From NCBI RefSeq assembly GCF_000741175.1, contig NZ_JGYS01000011.1, positions 1 to 64,000 of the forward strand: 64,000 nucleotides of DNA, in the 5' to 3' direction. The stretch comes from Bifidobacterium callitrichos DSM 23973. Lineage in GTDB: Bacteria; Actinomycetota; Actinomycetes; Actinomycetales; Bifidobacteriaceae. Under the pieces are notes generated by a model. The model made no database searches, was not told the origin of the DNA, and saw only the letters and a list, made by a program, of their open reading frames with translations. Shown here in pieces: positions 32,128-41,272 of this stretch (its first letter is position 1; each line of letters begins with the position of its first letter). The translations under genes were made by a program, and so were the position numbers.

Positions 32128-32936
32128 GATCGGTCCTTGATGTCTCTCTTCGTTGTTTCTGATGTTTCCGGCGTGATCTCGGCCACTGTTCCATCTGTGC
32201 GCACGAGCACCGCCTGGAGCGTCGCTCGGGCGATCATCGTTCGGAAGTCGCGCTCGCCGGCGCTAATCGCGGCCGTCGCCCACATGTCCGCAAACGTGAG
32301 GCGATCGTCGACGACGGTGACCTGTGCGAGATCGTGCGTACGTCGGGTGATGTGTTCGCCGCGTGCTGACGTGCCCGATGTGGCGATGCCGCCGTTGCGC
32401 ATGGTGATCGTGCGCAGGGTCGCGTCGTGTGTGGGTGAGAAGGGGTCGGCGACGCCGATGTTCCACGTGAAACAACTGTTGTTGCTCACGCCGGTTTGGA
32501 TGTCGCCTCCTCCTCCGATCGCTGCGGCCTCGCACCGTCCGGCGTCGAGCAGCGGCTTGAGGAATCGGCGATGCGCTTCCTCCACGGCCCAGCCCTTGAC
32601 GATGCCGGTCGGGTCGTAGACGCCCTTATGCATTGGATCGAAGTGACCGTCGGTCAGGGCCTTGGCCTGTTGCGCGAGCGCGTAGATCTCGGCGAACGCG
32701 GGGTTTCTCAGCAGCGCCGACCAGTCGCCGCGCCTCGCCGCCGCGACCTGGGAATCATCGCGGAACGGCGAGAACGTCGAGTCGATATCGGCGAGGAACG
32801 TCGCGATACGCGGTGTGATCTCGTCGAGCAGCATGTCGAGTCGTTCCGTGGCGGCCTCGTGGCCGCCGACGAGCTGAATGGTGAACGGAATGGTCATCGC
32901 ATGGATGACGCGCGCCCTGATGACCGAGGCTGTCAT
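32124..32936 (-). CDS. apbE: FAD:protein FMN transferase (ApbE family)
   Basis: The 270-residue product has ApbE landmarks: an early ADIDSTFSPFRDDSQ, the DPTGIVKGWAVEEA segment typical of the FAD-binding site, AIGGGGDIQTG, and a metal-binding TFADMWATAAI near the C-terminus. ApbE links FMN to Thr/Ser of FMN-binding domains, here most likely the protein encoded just upstream. The start ATG overlaps the stop of that gene (ATGA). A 15/16 match to parS (32459-32474) lies inside the coding region. Confidence 0.88.
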   Translation of the reverse strand: MTASVIRARVIHAMTIPFTIQLVGGHEAATERLDMLLDEITPRIATFLADIDSTFSPFRDDSQVAAARRGDWSALLRNPAFAEIYALAQQAKALTDGHFDPMHKGVYDPTGIVKGWAVEEAHRRFLKPLLDAGRCEAAAIGGGGDIQTGVSNNSCFTWNIGVADPFSPTHDATLRTITMRNGGIATSGTSARGEHITRRTHDLAQVTVVDDRLTFADMWATAAISAGERDFRTMIARATLQAVLVRTDGTVAEITPETSETTKRDIKDRS

Positions 32937-33460
32937 TTGCCGGCGTTGAGTGACTGGTTGATGGCGTCCTGCAGCGAGTTGACGAACGCCGTGGAGGTCT
33001 CGGTCGCACCCGAGACGAACTGGATTTCGGCGCTCTGCGCGCTGATCGCCCGGTCCGTCAACTCGGGGATCGCCTGCGCGTTCACCGACTGCGAGCGGCC
33101 GTGGGTCGGCATTTTGACCGTCGCGATGTCGGTGATCTTGCCACCCTTGACGGTGACCTGCAGCTGGATCTCGCCGTACGCGTTCGGTGACGCGACGGAT
33201 GTGTATGTGCCGTCCTGGAGTTCGCCGGACGATGCGGAAGATGAGGAATCCCCGGATGAGGTGCCCGAGCCATCCGCGCCGCTGGAACCGGACGTCGATC
33301 CCGAATCGGCGGAACCGCCTCCCGATCGGGTCGACTGGGCCAGAGCACTGGACGCTCCCTGCTGGGCCAGATGCGGCTTGACGAACAGCAGGAACGCGTC
33401 GGCCACGATGGCCAGTCCCGCGACTACGGCGATGGCCGCTTTCGTGATGGTTGCCTTCAT
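32933..33460 (-). CDS. exported FMN-binding domain protein
   Basis: The product is 175 residues. An N-terminal membrane anchor or signal (IAVVAGLAIVADAFLLFV) is followed by a ~45-residue Ser/Gly linker and an FMN_bind domain. QFVSGATETSTAF contains the S-G-A-T motif, whose Thr ApbE flavinylates. The Ser/Gly linker would let the domain reach through the wall. It is the first gene of the operon with apbE and the membrane reductase. Together they look like a compact extracytoplasmic flavin electron carrier, perhaps for iron or oxygen reduction. Confidence 0.87.
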   Translation of the reverse strand: MKATITKAAIAVVAGLAIVADAFLLFVKPHLAQQGASSALAQSTRSGGGSADSGSTSGSSGADGSGTSSGDSSSSASSGELQDGTYTSVASPNAYGEIQLQVTVKGGKITDIATVKMPTHGRSQSVNAQAIPELTDRAISAQSAEIQFVSGATETSTAFVNSLQDAINQSLNAGK

Positions 33461-33688
33461 GATGGATCCCCCTCATATAAGTGACGAAACGCCTTGTTGG
33501 GCATGCCGGATACGTCATGGCTAAGCCCTGTGGAACGCGTGCTGCATGGTACTGCGTAAGCCGTTGACGCGTTCCGCCGGTGTCACGATACCTATTGCGA
33601 TCTGGGTGGAAAATAGGGGAAATCTGAAAGTGAGCTGAAAAACGCTATGATTGTGACATATCTCTCATCGAGGTATTGTCGGCGGCTG
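33461..33688 (-). other. intergenic region between ureD and the flavin operon
   Basis: There is no gene here. It contains the promoter side of the flavin operon (minus strand) and the end of ureD. An A-rich segment at 33603-33660 may hold the promoter, but no convincing -35/-10 pair or terminator stands out. Confidence 0.4.
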
Positions 33689-34513
33689 TCAGCCTTCGGT
33701 CACCATGTCGGCGACATCCTTGATGAAGTCGAAGGCGTCGTCGCCGCGCGTGGTGAGCAGGCGCACGCACACGCCGTTCACCGCGCGGCTCACGCCCAGT
33801 TCGCCGGTGAGGCCGATCGCGTCCGCGTGTGATCGGATGCGATCGATCAGGGCATCCTCGGCTGCGATGCGCGTTGCCTCGGTGCTGGCGCTGTTGCCGT
33901 CATCGCCGTCCACCTCCGGCAGGTGCGCGTACAGCACGCCGCAGTGGGTGAACTCGCGCCACATGCCGATGCCCGTGTAGTCGAACGCGTCCGGTTCAAG
34001 CAGCATGCGATCGGCGAACGCTAGACGGTCGCCCACATACACGCGCATGCGGTTCGTGAACCGGCGCATCGCCCACCGCTCGTCCATGCCGACGCGGCCG
34101 CACGTCACCACATCCGCATACACGAACGTCGACTCGTGGTCGATATGTGCCGTCGTCAGATTCGAGAACGTGCTCCCGCGGAACGGGATCACCGGGAATG
34201 GCAGGAACACGGCCTTCGCGTCGCCTCGCGCGGTCAGTTCGATCGTGCGCGACGCCGACCCGTCGGCCGTGTCCAGCACCTTCTCGTAGCTCTGCGTCCT
34301 GATCGTCGAATCGGTGTCGGGGCCGAAATCGATCTCGATATGCGCCTCATCGCCTTTCAGGAAACCGGGGGAGGCGAGCATCACGATGAAATCGGAGTGA
34401 CGGCCGTTCGTGAACGGCGTCATCAGCTTGAACGGCGCCTCGAAATACACGTCGTCGATCTTCGTGCGCCCATGACGGAACGCGGTGGCCAGACGGAAAG
34501 TGCTACTGCCCAT
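33689..34513 (-). CDS. ureD: urease accessory protein UreD
   Basis: The 274-residue UreD/UreH scaffold helps load nickel into urease with UreF and UreG. Family features include an early R..KIDDVYFEAPFKLMTPF, GFLKGDEAHIEIDFGPDT and the conserved FADVVTCGRVGM-like FVYADVVTCGRVGMDERW. The length is usual. ATG at 34513 follows GGGAG. It is the last gene of ureEFGD on this strand, 13 bases after ureG. Confidence 0.92.
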   Translation of the reverse strand: MGSSTFRLATAFRHGRTKIDDVYFEAPFKLMTPFTNGRHSDFIVMLASPGFLKGDEAHIEIDFGPDTDSTIRTQSYEKVLDTADGSASRTIELTARGDAKAVFLPFPVIPFRGSTFSNLTTAHIDHESTFVYADVVTCGRVGMDERWAMRRFTNRMRVYVGDRLAFADRMLLEPDAFDYTGIGMWREFTHCGVLYAHLPEVDGDDGNSASTEATRIAAEDALIDRIRSHADAIGLTGELGVSRAVNGVCVRLLTTRGDDAFDFIKDVADMVTEG

Positions 34514-34526
34514 GGAAACTCCCGGA

Positions 34527-35135
<609 letters not shown>

Positions 35136-35172
35136 TGTTTCTCCTTATATTGCGGTTGGCTGGTGTCCGGTA

Positions 35173-35251
35173 TGGGCCGCGATATACGATGCACGACACA
35201 CTCAAGGCCGTTCGGCCAAGCCTACGGTCGCGCATCGTATATCGCGGCCCA
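35173..35251. repeat. 20-bp perfect inverted repeat between ureF and ureG
   Basis: TGGGCCGCGATATACGATGC (35173-35192) is exactly mirrored at 35232-35251. The 39-base loop contains a smaller hairpin GGCCG-TT-CGGCC. A further hairpin, CGTAGGA/TCCTACG, lies at about 35277-35296. In the polycistronic ureEFGD mRNA this would fold into a strong stem just before the ureG ribosome binding site, possibly tuning ureG/ureD levels. Confidence 0.75.
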
Positions 35252-35316
35252 CACCTCGTTTGCGCGGAATTGGTGCGTAGGATGTATGTCCTACGTAGGG
35301 GAGTAGGGGCGAGGGA

Positions 35317-36159
35317 CTAGCTCATGTAGAGGCGGGAGTAGAGGGTTTCGTGTTGCATGGCGGCTATGTCGAGGTAGGCGCCGGAGATGCCGAGATCCTC
35401 GGGTTTCAGGGTCAGGGCGATGTCCACGGCGCGGATGAGGCGCGGGAACGCGTCGTGCAGGGCGACCTGGCCGACGTACTGGCTTAAGGGGATCGCCTTC
35501 GCCGCGCACATCGTCAGGGCGCTGAGCAGCGAATAGCCGTAGGTGACGGCGGCCTCACGCACGCCGGCCGCGTGATCGGCCGCGTACAGGCCCATCGCGA
35601 TCGCGTGGACGCCGCGGCATCGTCCGTCTGCGATGAGACGCGCGTACAGGTCGAGTTTCGGCGACCCGTACAGCGCGTCGGTCGCGCCCTCCAGGCGGTG
35701 GCGTTCGGTGGCGTGCTCGTGTACGGCGATGATCTCGCCGTCGCGCGCATCTCGCATCTCGTGGGCGGCGTCCATCTGTCGGACGAGCTTGAGCAGACGG
35801 GTGCACATGCGCTCGCTGCCCTCGCGGATCTCGCGCGCCGACTGCAGGGCCGACGCGAGCTCGTCCAGCGCGATCACCTTGCGCTCCAGCCCGGCCGCCG
35901 ACATGCGTCGATCGGTGCCGTACTTGCCGGCGAGGACCATCTGCCCGATCTCCCTGTACGGGGCGACGGCCAGATAATCGCGCACGTACTGCTCGAAGTC
36001 GGCGCCGCGACGCAGGAAATCGCGCTGCACGAACGTCTCCATGCCGTTGGACAGCGCGAACGCGCCCACCGGGAACACGCTGTCGCACACCTGCAGCATG
36101 GCGAGGTGTCGCGCCTGCGCGTCATTGAGCGCCGCGATGTCGGCGTTTTTCATGGTCAT
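35317..36159 (-). CDS. ureF: urease accessory protein UreF
   Basis: The 280-residue all-helical UreF has the family opening MLQVCDSVFPVGAFALSNGMETFVQ. A mid-protein GLYAADHAAGVREAAVTYGYSLLSALTMCAAKAIPLSQ and a late AMQHETLYSRLYMS match the C-terminal region that contacts UreG/UreD. ATG at 36159 (GAGG 9 bases upstream) is favoured over 36153. It follows ureE by 49 bases. Confidence 0.93.
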   Translation of the reverse strand: MTMKNADIAALNDAQARHLAMLQVCDSVFPVGAFALSNGMETFVQRDFLRRGADFEQYVRDYLAVAPYREIGQMVLAGKYGTDRRMSAAGLERKVIALDELASALQSAREIREGSERMCTRLLKLVRQMDAAHEMRDARDGEIIAVHEHATERHRLEGATDALYGSPKLDLYARLIADGRCRGVHAIAMGLYAADHAAGVREAAVTYGYSLLSALTMCAAKAIPLSQYVGQVALHDAFPRLIRAVDIALTLKPEDLGISGAYLDIAAMQHETLYSRLYMS

Positions 36160-36208
36160 CGATGGTGCCTCGGATCGGGAGATCGGAATGGAAGGTGCCG
36201 GACGTGGC

Positions 36209-36805
36209 TCAGTGTGTGTGCCAGGTGTGGCCGCCGTCGTGGCTGTGCGAGCCGTCCGGGCGATGCAGTACGCCGTTGAGCTCGTATTCGGCGTCGGCTT
36301 CGGCCTCCTGCTCCTCCTCGGCCACGTCGCCCGTGGTCTTGTTGGTGCCGGGGATGATCGTGCCGGTGCCCGCGTGCGCCTTGACGATGAGGAATCCGTC
36401 GAAGCTGCCCTCGATGATGTGCGGTTCGTAGCCGATCTTCTTCGTGTACTCCATCGTCGGGTGGTCGTACGGCACGAGCACGCGGTCATCCTCCACCTTG
36501 AGGCTCAGGTGACGGTTGCCCAGCTCGAAGCACAGGCGACCCATCTCCTTCATCGAGTCGACCGGGATCTCGATGAGCTGCGCGGTGCGGATGCGCGCGA
36601 AATAGCGCTTGTCGGCGGTCTCGGCGAGCACGTCGCCGTCCTTGATGGTCTGGCCGACCATCACGCCGAGTTCGGTGCCGTCCTCGGCGACCTTCATCAT
36701 GCGCTTCTTGTCCGTTTCGAACCAGTCGAAGGCGACCGGCACCTCGAGTTTGCCGTCGTCGTAGTGCTGGCTGATGATGTTGCCGGTGATCTCCTTGGCG
36801 ATCAT
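36209..36805 (-). CDS. ureE: urease accessory nickel metallochaperone UreE
   Basis: The 198-residue product has an N-terminal peptide-binding domain and a C-terminal metal-binding domain (RHLSLKVEDDRVLVPYDHPTMEY, with the conserved His). The tail ends HSHDGGHTWHTH, a His-rich nickel-storage sequence. ATG at 36805 follows AAGGAGG. It is the first gene of ureEFGD on the minus strand, divergent from the nickel importer, so both may share nickel control. Confidence 0.94.
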   Translation of the reverse strand: MIAKEITGNIISQHYDDGKLEVPVAFDWFETDKKRMMKVAEDGTELGVMVGQTIKDGDVLAETADKRYFARIRTAQLIEIPVDSMKEMGRLCFELGNRHLSLKVEDDRVLVPYDHPTMEYTKKIGYEPHIIEGSFDGFLIVKAHAGTGTIIPGTNKTTGDVAEEEQEAEADAEYELNGVLHRPDGSHSHDGGHTWHTH

Positions 36806-36898
36806 CCGCCCTCCTTATCGTGAGTGTCATGCGGTTCATGCGGCGTGACGAGATACTTCGTGTGCGTGGGCTCACGTTGCCGTGATCGTCATGCCGGA

Positions 36899-37057
36899 TG
36901 TCCGCTGTACGGACACTCAGTCTAGGGTCCTCGATGCGTCGTTATGTAACGAGCGCATGATGGAAAATCCGGAAAATACTTTGGAAGAAGTCCTCTGAAT
37001 CGCGATTTTGGCGTGACGGTGAAACGCTTGTAATCGGCGTGTTGCCAATGTTTGCAA
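36899..37057. promoter_or_regulatory. divergent ureE / nikMN control region with palindromes
   Basis: Three symmetric sites lie in this 393-base gap. They are TGTCCG-CTGTA-CGGACA (36899-36915), ATGCG-T-CGTTA-TG-TAACG-AG-CGCAT (36934-36959), and TTGCCA-N4-TTGCAA (37042-37057). The last resembles the nickel regulator Nur box (TTGCaa-N5-ttGCAA) recalled from Streptomyces, with one base less spacing. The assignment to a nickel sensor is inference. Confidence 0.4.
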
Positions 37058-37198
37058 CCTGTGTGGGGTCGTCGTTTACATGGTGCAACGCGCATGTGAT
37101 ATTACGTTCCCAGCAACGCAAGGTCGAATGGTCTTTTCGACTGCGCTGCAACGTTCTTCATCAGCAATGTCCACGATATGGACGAGAGAGAGGCTGCC

Positions 37199-38263
37199 AT
37201 GTTGTACGACCCGCAATCCGTGACGTTGGCGATGCATATTCCCGACAACTTCATCTCGCCGTCCACCGGCGCGGTGTTCTGGGTGATCATGATCCCGGTC
37301 TGGGTGCTGTGCTTCCGCTCCGTGATCCGCAACAGCACCCCCGAGAAGATGGCGTACCTCGGCGCGGGCGCCGCGTTCTCGTTCCTCATCATGATGTTCA
37401 ACGTGCCGACCCCCGGCGGCACCACCGCGCATGGCGTCGGTGGCGCGCTGATCGCCCTGCTGCTCGGCCCCCAGTACGCGACGGTCGCCGTGTCGGTCGC
37501 CCTGCTGCTGCAGGCGCTGCTCTTCGGCGACGGCGGACTGATCACGCTCGGCGCCAACTGCTTCAACATGGCGTTCGTCCTGCCGTTCGTCGCCTACGGC
37601 CTGTACGTCGGACTGCGCAAGATTCTTCCCGACGGCTGGAAGGAACGCGTGGCCGAGTTCATCGCCGGCTACATCGGCATCACGCTCGCCGCGTTCTGCG
37701 TCGCGCTCGAGCTTGGCGTGCAGCCGCTGCTGTTCCGTGACGCCGCCGGCCAGGCGCTCTACTTCCCGTTCTCCTTCACCGTGACGATCCCCGCCATGCT
37801 CATCCCGCACCTCGCGGTCGCGGGCGTGGTCGAAGGCCTGGTGACGGTGGTCGTCGTCGAATTCGTGCGCCGCACCGCTCCGGAGATCATCGAGGCCAAC
37901 GCGCGTGTGACGACGTCCGACGGACCCGCGTCCTCCGCCCATTCCGGTCTGCGCACCTCCGCATGGATCGCGCTCGGCGTCGTTGCGTTGCTTTCTCCGC
38001 TGGGACTGATCGCCACCGGCGACGCGTGGGGCGAGTGGGGTGCCGAGGACTTCATGGCAGCCACCGGACTTGACTATGTTCCGCAGTACATCGCGCATGG
38101 TTTCACGTGGAACGCTCTGCTGCCCGACTACTCGCTCGCGGGACTGCCGGACATCGTCGGCTACATCCTGTCCGCCGTGATCGGCATCGCCGTCATGACC
38201 ATCGTCTTCCGCCTGCTCGCCCTCGCCGTGCGTGATCGCAAGGCGGTCGGGGCGAAGGCGTGA
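37199..38263 (+). CDS. nikMN: nickel ECF-type transporter substrate-binding component NikMN fusion
   Basis: The 354-residue product has a CbiM/NikM core beginning MHIPDNFISP at residue 12, with GTTAHGVGGALIALLLGPQYA and GDGGLITLGANCFNMAFVLPF, and about seven helices. The C-terminal part (about 240-350) adds two more helices like the small CbiN/NikN subunit. In the family the mature N-terminus is Met-His, so either translation starts at ATG 37232 or the first 11 residues are removed. ATG 37199 has GAGAGAGG upstream. Nickel rather than cobalt is inferred from the urease neighbours. Confidence 0.9.
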   Translation: MLYDPQSVTLAMHIPDNFISPSTGAVFWVIMIPVWVLCFRSVIRNSTPEKMAYLGAGAAFSFLIMMFNVPTPGGTTAHGVGGALIALLLGPQYATVAVSVALLLQALLFGDGGLITLGANCFNMAFVLPFVAYGLYVGLRKILPDGWKERVAEFIAGYIGITLAAFCVALELGVQPLLFRDAAGQALYFPFSFTVTIPAMLIPHLAVAGVVEGLVTVVVVEFVRRTAPEIIEANARVTTSDGPASSAHSGLRTSAWIALGVVALLSPLGLIATGDAWGEWGAEDFMAATGLDYVPQYIAHGFTWNALLPDYSLAGLPDIVGYILSAVIGIAVMTIVFRLLALAVRDRKAVGAKA

Positions 38264-38270
38264 TCGCCTG

Positions 38271-39083
38271 ATGGCGTCCCTTCCCGCGTGGCTGGGGGAG
38301 CCGGAACGGTACGAGCCGGTCGATGACCGCTCGTCGTTCATCGAGCACAATCTCGCCCACCTCGGCGGGATGCTCGAACAGGTCGGCGCCCCGCTGCCGG
38401 TCACGCACAGTCCGGTCGACCGCGCGTTGTGCGCGGTATCGCCGTCCCTGCGCATCATCGGCGTGCCGGCCGCGATCGTGTGCGTCAACGCAACGCGCAA
38501 CATGCTGTTCGCATACGTGATGCTCGCCGTCGTGCTCGTCATGCTGGCGATGCGCCCGGCGCGCATGATCGTCGCGATCGTCAAACCCGCGCTCGCGGTG
38601 TGCGTGCTGAGTTTCATCCTCTCTGCGCCGAGCGTGTTCATCGGCCAGTACAGTGCGCCCGTGCGACTCGTCGTCAAGGCGTTCGTCGCCGTGTCGCTGG
38701 TGATCGCACTCGCCCGCACGGTGCCGTGGAACCACCTGATCGCCGGGCTCAAGGGCGTCGGCTGCCCCGATTCGGTGATCTACGTGTGCGATGTGACCGT
38801 GCAGTTCATCGACATCCTCGGTCGGTCGATGGTCTCCCTGCTCGACGCGCTGAGACTGCGCAGCGTCGGCCGCGACTCGCACAAGCTCATGTCCGCGGGC
38901 CGCGTGATGGGCGCGCTGTTCCTGCGTGCCAATACACAGGCGAAGCAGATGGCTGAGGCGATGGTCTGCCGCGGCTTCAACGGCCACTACCATGTGCGCC
39001 GCGATCCGCTCGTCACCGTACCCAACGCGATCTACGCGCTCGTCATCGCGGCGATGATCGCGTTCGCCGTCTACTGCGGATAA
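38271..39083 (+). CDS. nikQ: nickel ECF transporter transmembrane protein NikQ/CbiQ
   Basis: The 270-residue CbiQ-type T component has five to six helices (about 62-260) and the two cytoplasmic coupling motifs, ALRLRSVGR and AEAMVCRGF, that contact the ATPase. A ~55-residue N-terminal cytoplasmic extension is longer than usual. It starts 7 bases after nikMN. A 13/16 parS-like sequence lies in the upstream gene (38099). Confidence 0.88.
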   Translation: MASLPAWLGEPERYEPVDDRSSFIEHNLAHLGGMLEQVGAPLPVTHSPVDRALCAVSPSLRIIGVPAAIVCVNATRNMLFAYVMLAVVLVMLAMRPARMIVAIVKPALAVCVLSFILSAPSVFIGQYSAPVRLVVKAFVAVSLVIALARTVPWNHLIAGLKGVGCPDSVIYVCDVTVQFIDILGRSMVSLLDALRLRSVGRDSHKLMSAGRVMGALFLRANTQAKQMAEAMVCRGFNGHYHVRRDPLVTVPNAIYALVIAAMIAFAVYCG

Positions 39084-39118
39084 AGGGCATTCCGCACCGG
39101 CAATCCATCGATGAACGG

Positions 39119-39180
39119 ACTACCCCTCAGACCTGCTTCGCAGGCCAGCTCCCCTGACAAGGGGAGCCAGAGGTGGTGGG
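39119..39180. repeat. dispersed REP-like repeat, copy 2
   Basis: It has the same arrangement as 10197-10255: ACTACCCCTCAG, a CCTGC/GCAGG hairpin and CTCCCCTGACAAGGGGAG. It sits between nikQ and nikO, 16 bases before the nikO start, and would form part of the nik mRNA. Confidence 0.75.
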
Positions 39181-39196
39181 ATCTTAGACTGGAGGA

Positions 39197-39904
39197 ATGA
39201 TGTTTGACGGGGATCCGTTAGTCGAGTTGTCGCATGTCTGCTTCGCGTACCGCGATGTCGGTGCGGACGTCACAGGCGCCGAACCCGGCCGTCGCGCCGT
39301 CCTCAACGACTTCAATTTGACGGTCAATCGCGGCGAGTGCGTCGCACTGCTGGGGCCCAACGGTATCGGCAAGACCACGGTGATGCGCATCATCAACGCG
39401 CTTGAATTCCCGACCGCCGGCGAATACCGCTTCGGCGGCACGCCCGTCACGCGAGTCGAGGTCGAAAAGCGCAACAGCCGATTCGCCAAGGCGCTGCACC
39501 AGCGCATCGGCTTCGTGTTCCAGAACTCCGATACGCAGCTGTTCTGCCCATCGGTGGGGGAGGAGATCGCGTTCGGTCCGACGCAGATGGGTCTACCGGA
39601 TGCGGAGGTCGAACGTCGCGTGAATGACATCATCCGGCTGTTCGACCTGGAACGATTCGTCGATCGCGCGCCCTACCGCCTCTCCGGCGGGGAGAAGAAG
39701 CGCGTCGCCGTTGCCTGTGTGATGTCGCTGAACCCTGATCTCATGGTGCTCGACGAGCCGACCGACAGCCTCGACTCGGAGAACACCGCGCTGGTCGTGC
39801 GCGTCCTCAAGGCCTACGTCGAGGCCGGCAAGACGGTCCTCATCTCCACCCACCATCACGACATCGTCGAAGCGCTCGGCGCGCACATCGTACGGATGGG
39901 CTGA
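39197..39904 (+). CDS. nikO: nickel ECF transporter ATPase NikO/CbiO
   Basis: The 235-residue ABC ATPase has Walker A LLGPNGIGKT, a Q-loop in FVFQNSDTQLFCPSVGEEIAFGP (a CbiO hallmark), signature LSGGEKKRVAVA, Walker B LMVLDEPTDSLD and switch His in STHHHDIVE. It completes nikMN-Q-O. Its 3' 202 bases (39697-39898) are duplicated at 42261-42462 with one mismatch. The reading frame here ends ..RMG, whereas the distant copy ends ..RMPGTA. Confidence 0.93.
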   Translation: MMFDGDPLVELSHVCFAYRDVGADVTGAEPGRRAVLNDFNLTVNRGECVALLGPNGIGKTTVMRIINALEFPTAGEYRFGGTPVTRVEVEKRNSRFAKALHQRIGFVFQNSDTQLFCPSVGEEIAFGPTQMGLPDAEVERRVNDIIRLFDLERFVDRAPYRLSGGEKKRVAVACVMSLNPDLMVLDEPTDSLDSENTALVVRVLKAYVEAGKTVLISTHHHDIVEALGAHIVRMG

Positions 39905-39961
39905 GCGCGCCGAAGTGCAGGCGAAAGCGTGTCGGATTACAGCATGTGCGCGGACGAAAAC

Positions 39962-40438
39962 CTATTTCGTATTGTTGTCAGTGCCATATTTTAGGAAAAG
40001 ACCTTCTTGGGTTACCAACTGATTGCATACGTTGAATAGGTCCATTTCTTTCTTGAGGCCGTAAAAAGTTACGGAGAAACCGCCACAAACACTGATGAGT
40101 ACTCGTGGTGAATCGAGTAACACTTGAAGTGATGTGAAGTCATCAATGATGACTTTCTTGATGGCTGAATCCATTTTTTCTGGTGGATAAGATCTTATGT
40201 TTCTATCGTATTCGTAATCTGCTGAAGGATTTTCGGGTCTTGTCAAATAGACTTGACAAGGTGTATAGTACATTATTTTAAGCAGTATACGAGAAATCTT
40301 TTCTGCAAATAAGCCAATATATGTATTTTCAAAATATTCTTCCAATTCTAGGAAGGATGGATCATTGGTATCGTATGGTATGTAATCAATGAAATAATAT
40401 TGACTTGATTGTTGTAGAAAGTCAACGTCTTCGTACAT
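39962..40438 (-). CDS. putative immunity protein of a toxin/immunity pair
   Basis: The 158-residue acidic, AT-rich product has no signal peptide or membrane segment. It is rich in Tyr, Asp and Glu (YYFIDYIPYDTNDPSFLELE). No family is recognised. It begins 6 bases after the stop of a secreted toxin-like gene, with its ribosome binding site (AGGGAAG) inside that gene's end. Base composition differs sharply from the surrounding G/C-rich genes. Position, size, charge and HGT-like composition fit a cognate cytosolic immunity protein. Confidence 0.6.
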   Translation of the reverse strand: MYEDVDFLQQSSQYYFIDYIPYDTNDPSFLELEEYFENTYIGLFAEKISRILLKIMYYTPCQVYLTRPENPSADYEYDRNIRSYPPEKMDSAIKKVIIDDFTSLQVLLDSPRVLISVCGGFSVTFYGLKKEMDLFNVCNQLVTQEGLFLKYGTDNNTK

Positions 40439-40444
40439 ATTCGA

Positions 40445-41083
40445 CTACTTCCCTAATACTTCGCCATTGCTGCCTAGTGAGGCAATTCTATTGCCGTTTT
40501 TGTTCTTTAGCTTCCACTTTCTTCCGCCATGCCCTGCTGTGTCTTTGTCTATGGTCCATCCGCCCTTCTCTCTATAGGCGTTTTTACCTTTGACCTTATC
40601 TTTAAACTTACTTAAATCTACATTGCCGTCGCTGTTGCGTAACCTTGAAGGAATCGCTCCTTTTACTCGAGCAATTTCTTGTTTGGCGGAATCGTTAAGC
40701 CAATTTGTGATTGTCTTGTAGAGCCATGATCCTACGGCAACTGTAGCGCCTGCAACTACTATGGCACCCGTAGCGGCAATAGCGATTTCACCTATTCCGG
40801 GTATAAAATAAATGCCAGCAGCAATGGCAACCCTTGTCTGATTGCCTCCGATATCTGCTATTAATACAGCCTTATTCAGTAAGGATTCAAACTCTTTAAT
40901 TGTGTAAAATCTTCCGCTAATGCTAATTCCATCGGTTTTTATTATGATATCATGTGGATTTGATGAATATGAATATTTTATAGAGTGTGTGCTGGTTCTG
41001 TTTTCTTGTGAGTATGCAAGTGGTGATATGTTTGCCGAGAGAATAATTGTCAAAATGATAGCGGCAGTTTTTCTAAATGTCAT
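40445..41083 (-). CDS. secreted toxin-like protein with small C-terminal nuclease-type domain
   Basis: The product is 212 residues. It has a Sec signal peptide (AAIILTIILSANISPLAYS), a middle hydrophobic hairpin (about 88-120, IAAGIYFIPGIGEIAIAATG), then a basic C-terminal domain. The last 45 residues (GGWTIDKDTAGHGGRKWKLK, then RIASLGSNGEVLGK) look like the compact His/Lys-rich catalytic tips of polymorphic or colicin-like RNase toxins. I cannot assign the exact family. The low-GC gene is coupled to a downstream putative immunity gene. The role is probably contact- or secretion-mediated bacterial competition. Confidence 0.6.
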   Translation of the reverse strand: MTFRKTAAIILTIILSANISPLAYSQENRTSTHSIKYSYSSNPHDIIIKTDGISISGRFYTIKEFESLLNKAVLIADIGGNQTRVAIAAGIYFIPGIGEIAIAATGAIVVAGATVAVGSWLYKTITNWLNDSAKQEIARVKGAIPSRLRNSDGNVDLSKFKDKVKGKNAYREKGGWTIDKDTAGHGGRKWKLKNKNGNRIASLGSNGEVLGK

Positions 41084-41272
41084 TTAGATCGATCTCCTTG
41101 TCGGTCCGTTTATTTAAGTTTGATGCTTAACAATATTATCACATGTACTATTGTGCTAGTGTTCTGCGCCGTAAATTCGTTGATGAATTTACGGCGCAGA
41201 ACATAGGTCGCGTCAACTATCCACTTGGTAAACAAGTCCGGCCTGAGTGCCTAGTCCGGTCTGAGCTCATTA

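Noticed and set aside
37199..39904. Cobalt rather than nickel transporter (cbiMNQO)
   Set aside because: The family cannot be separated by motifs I can see, but the position next to urease and the divergent arrangement with ureE make nickel more likely; no cobalamin riboswitch was seen upstream.
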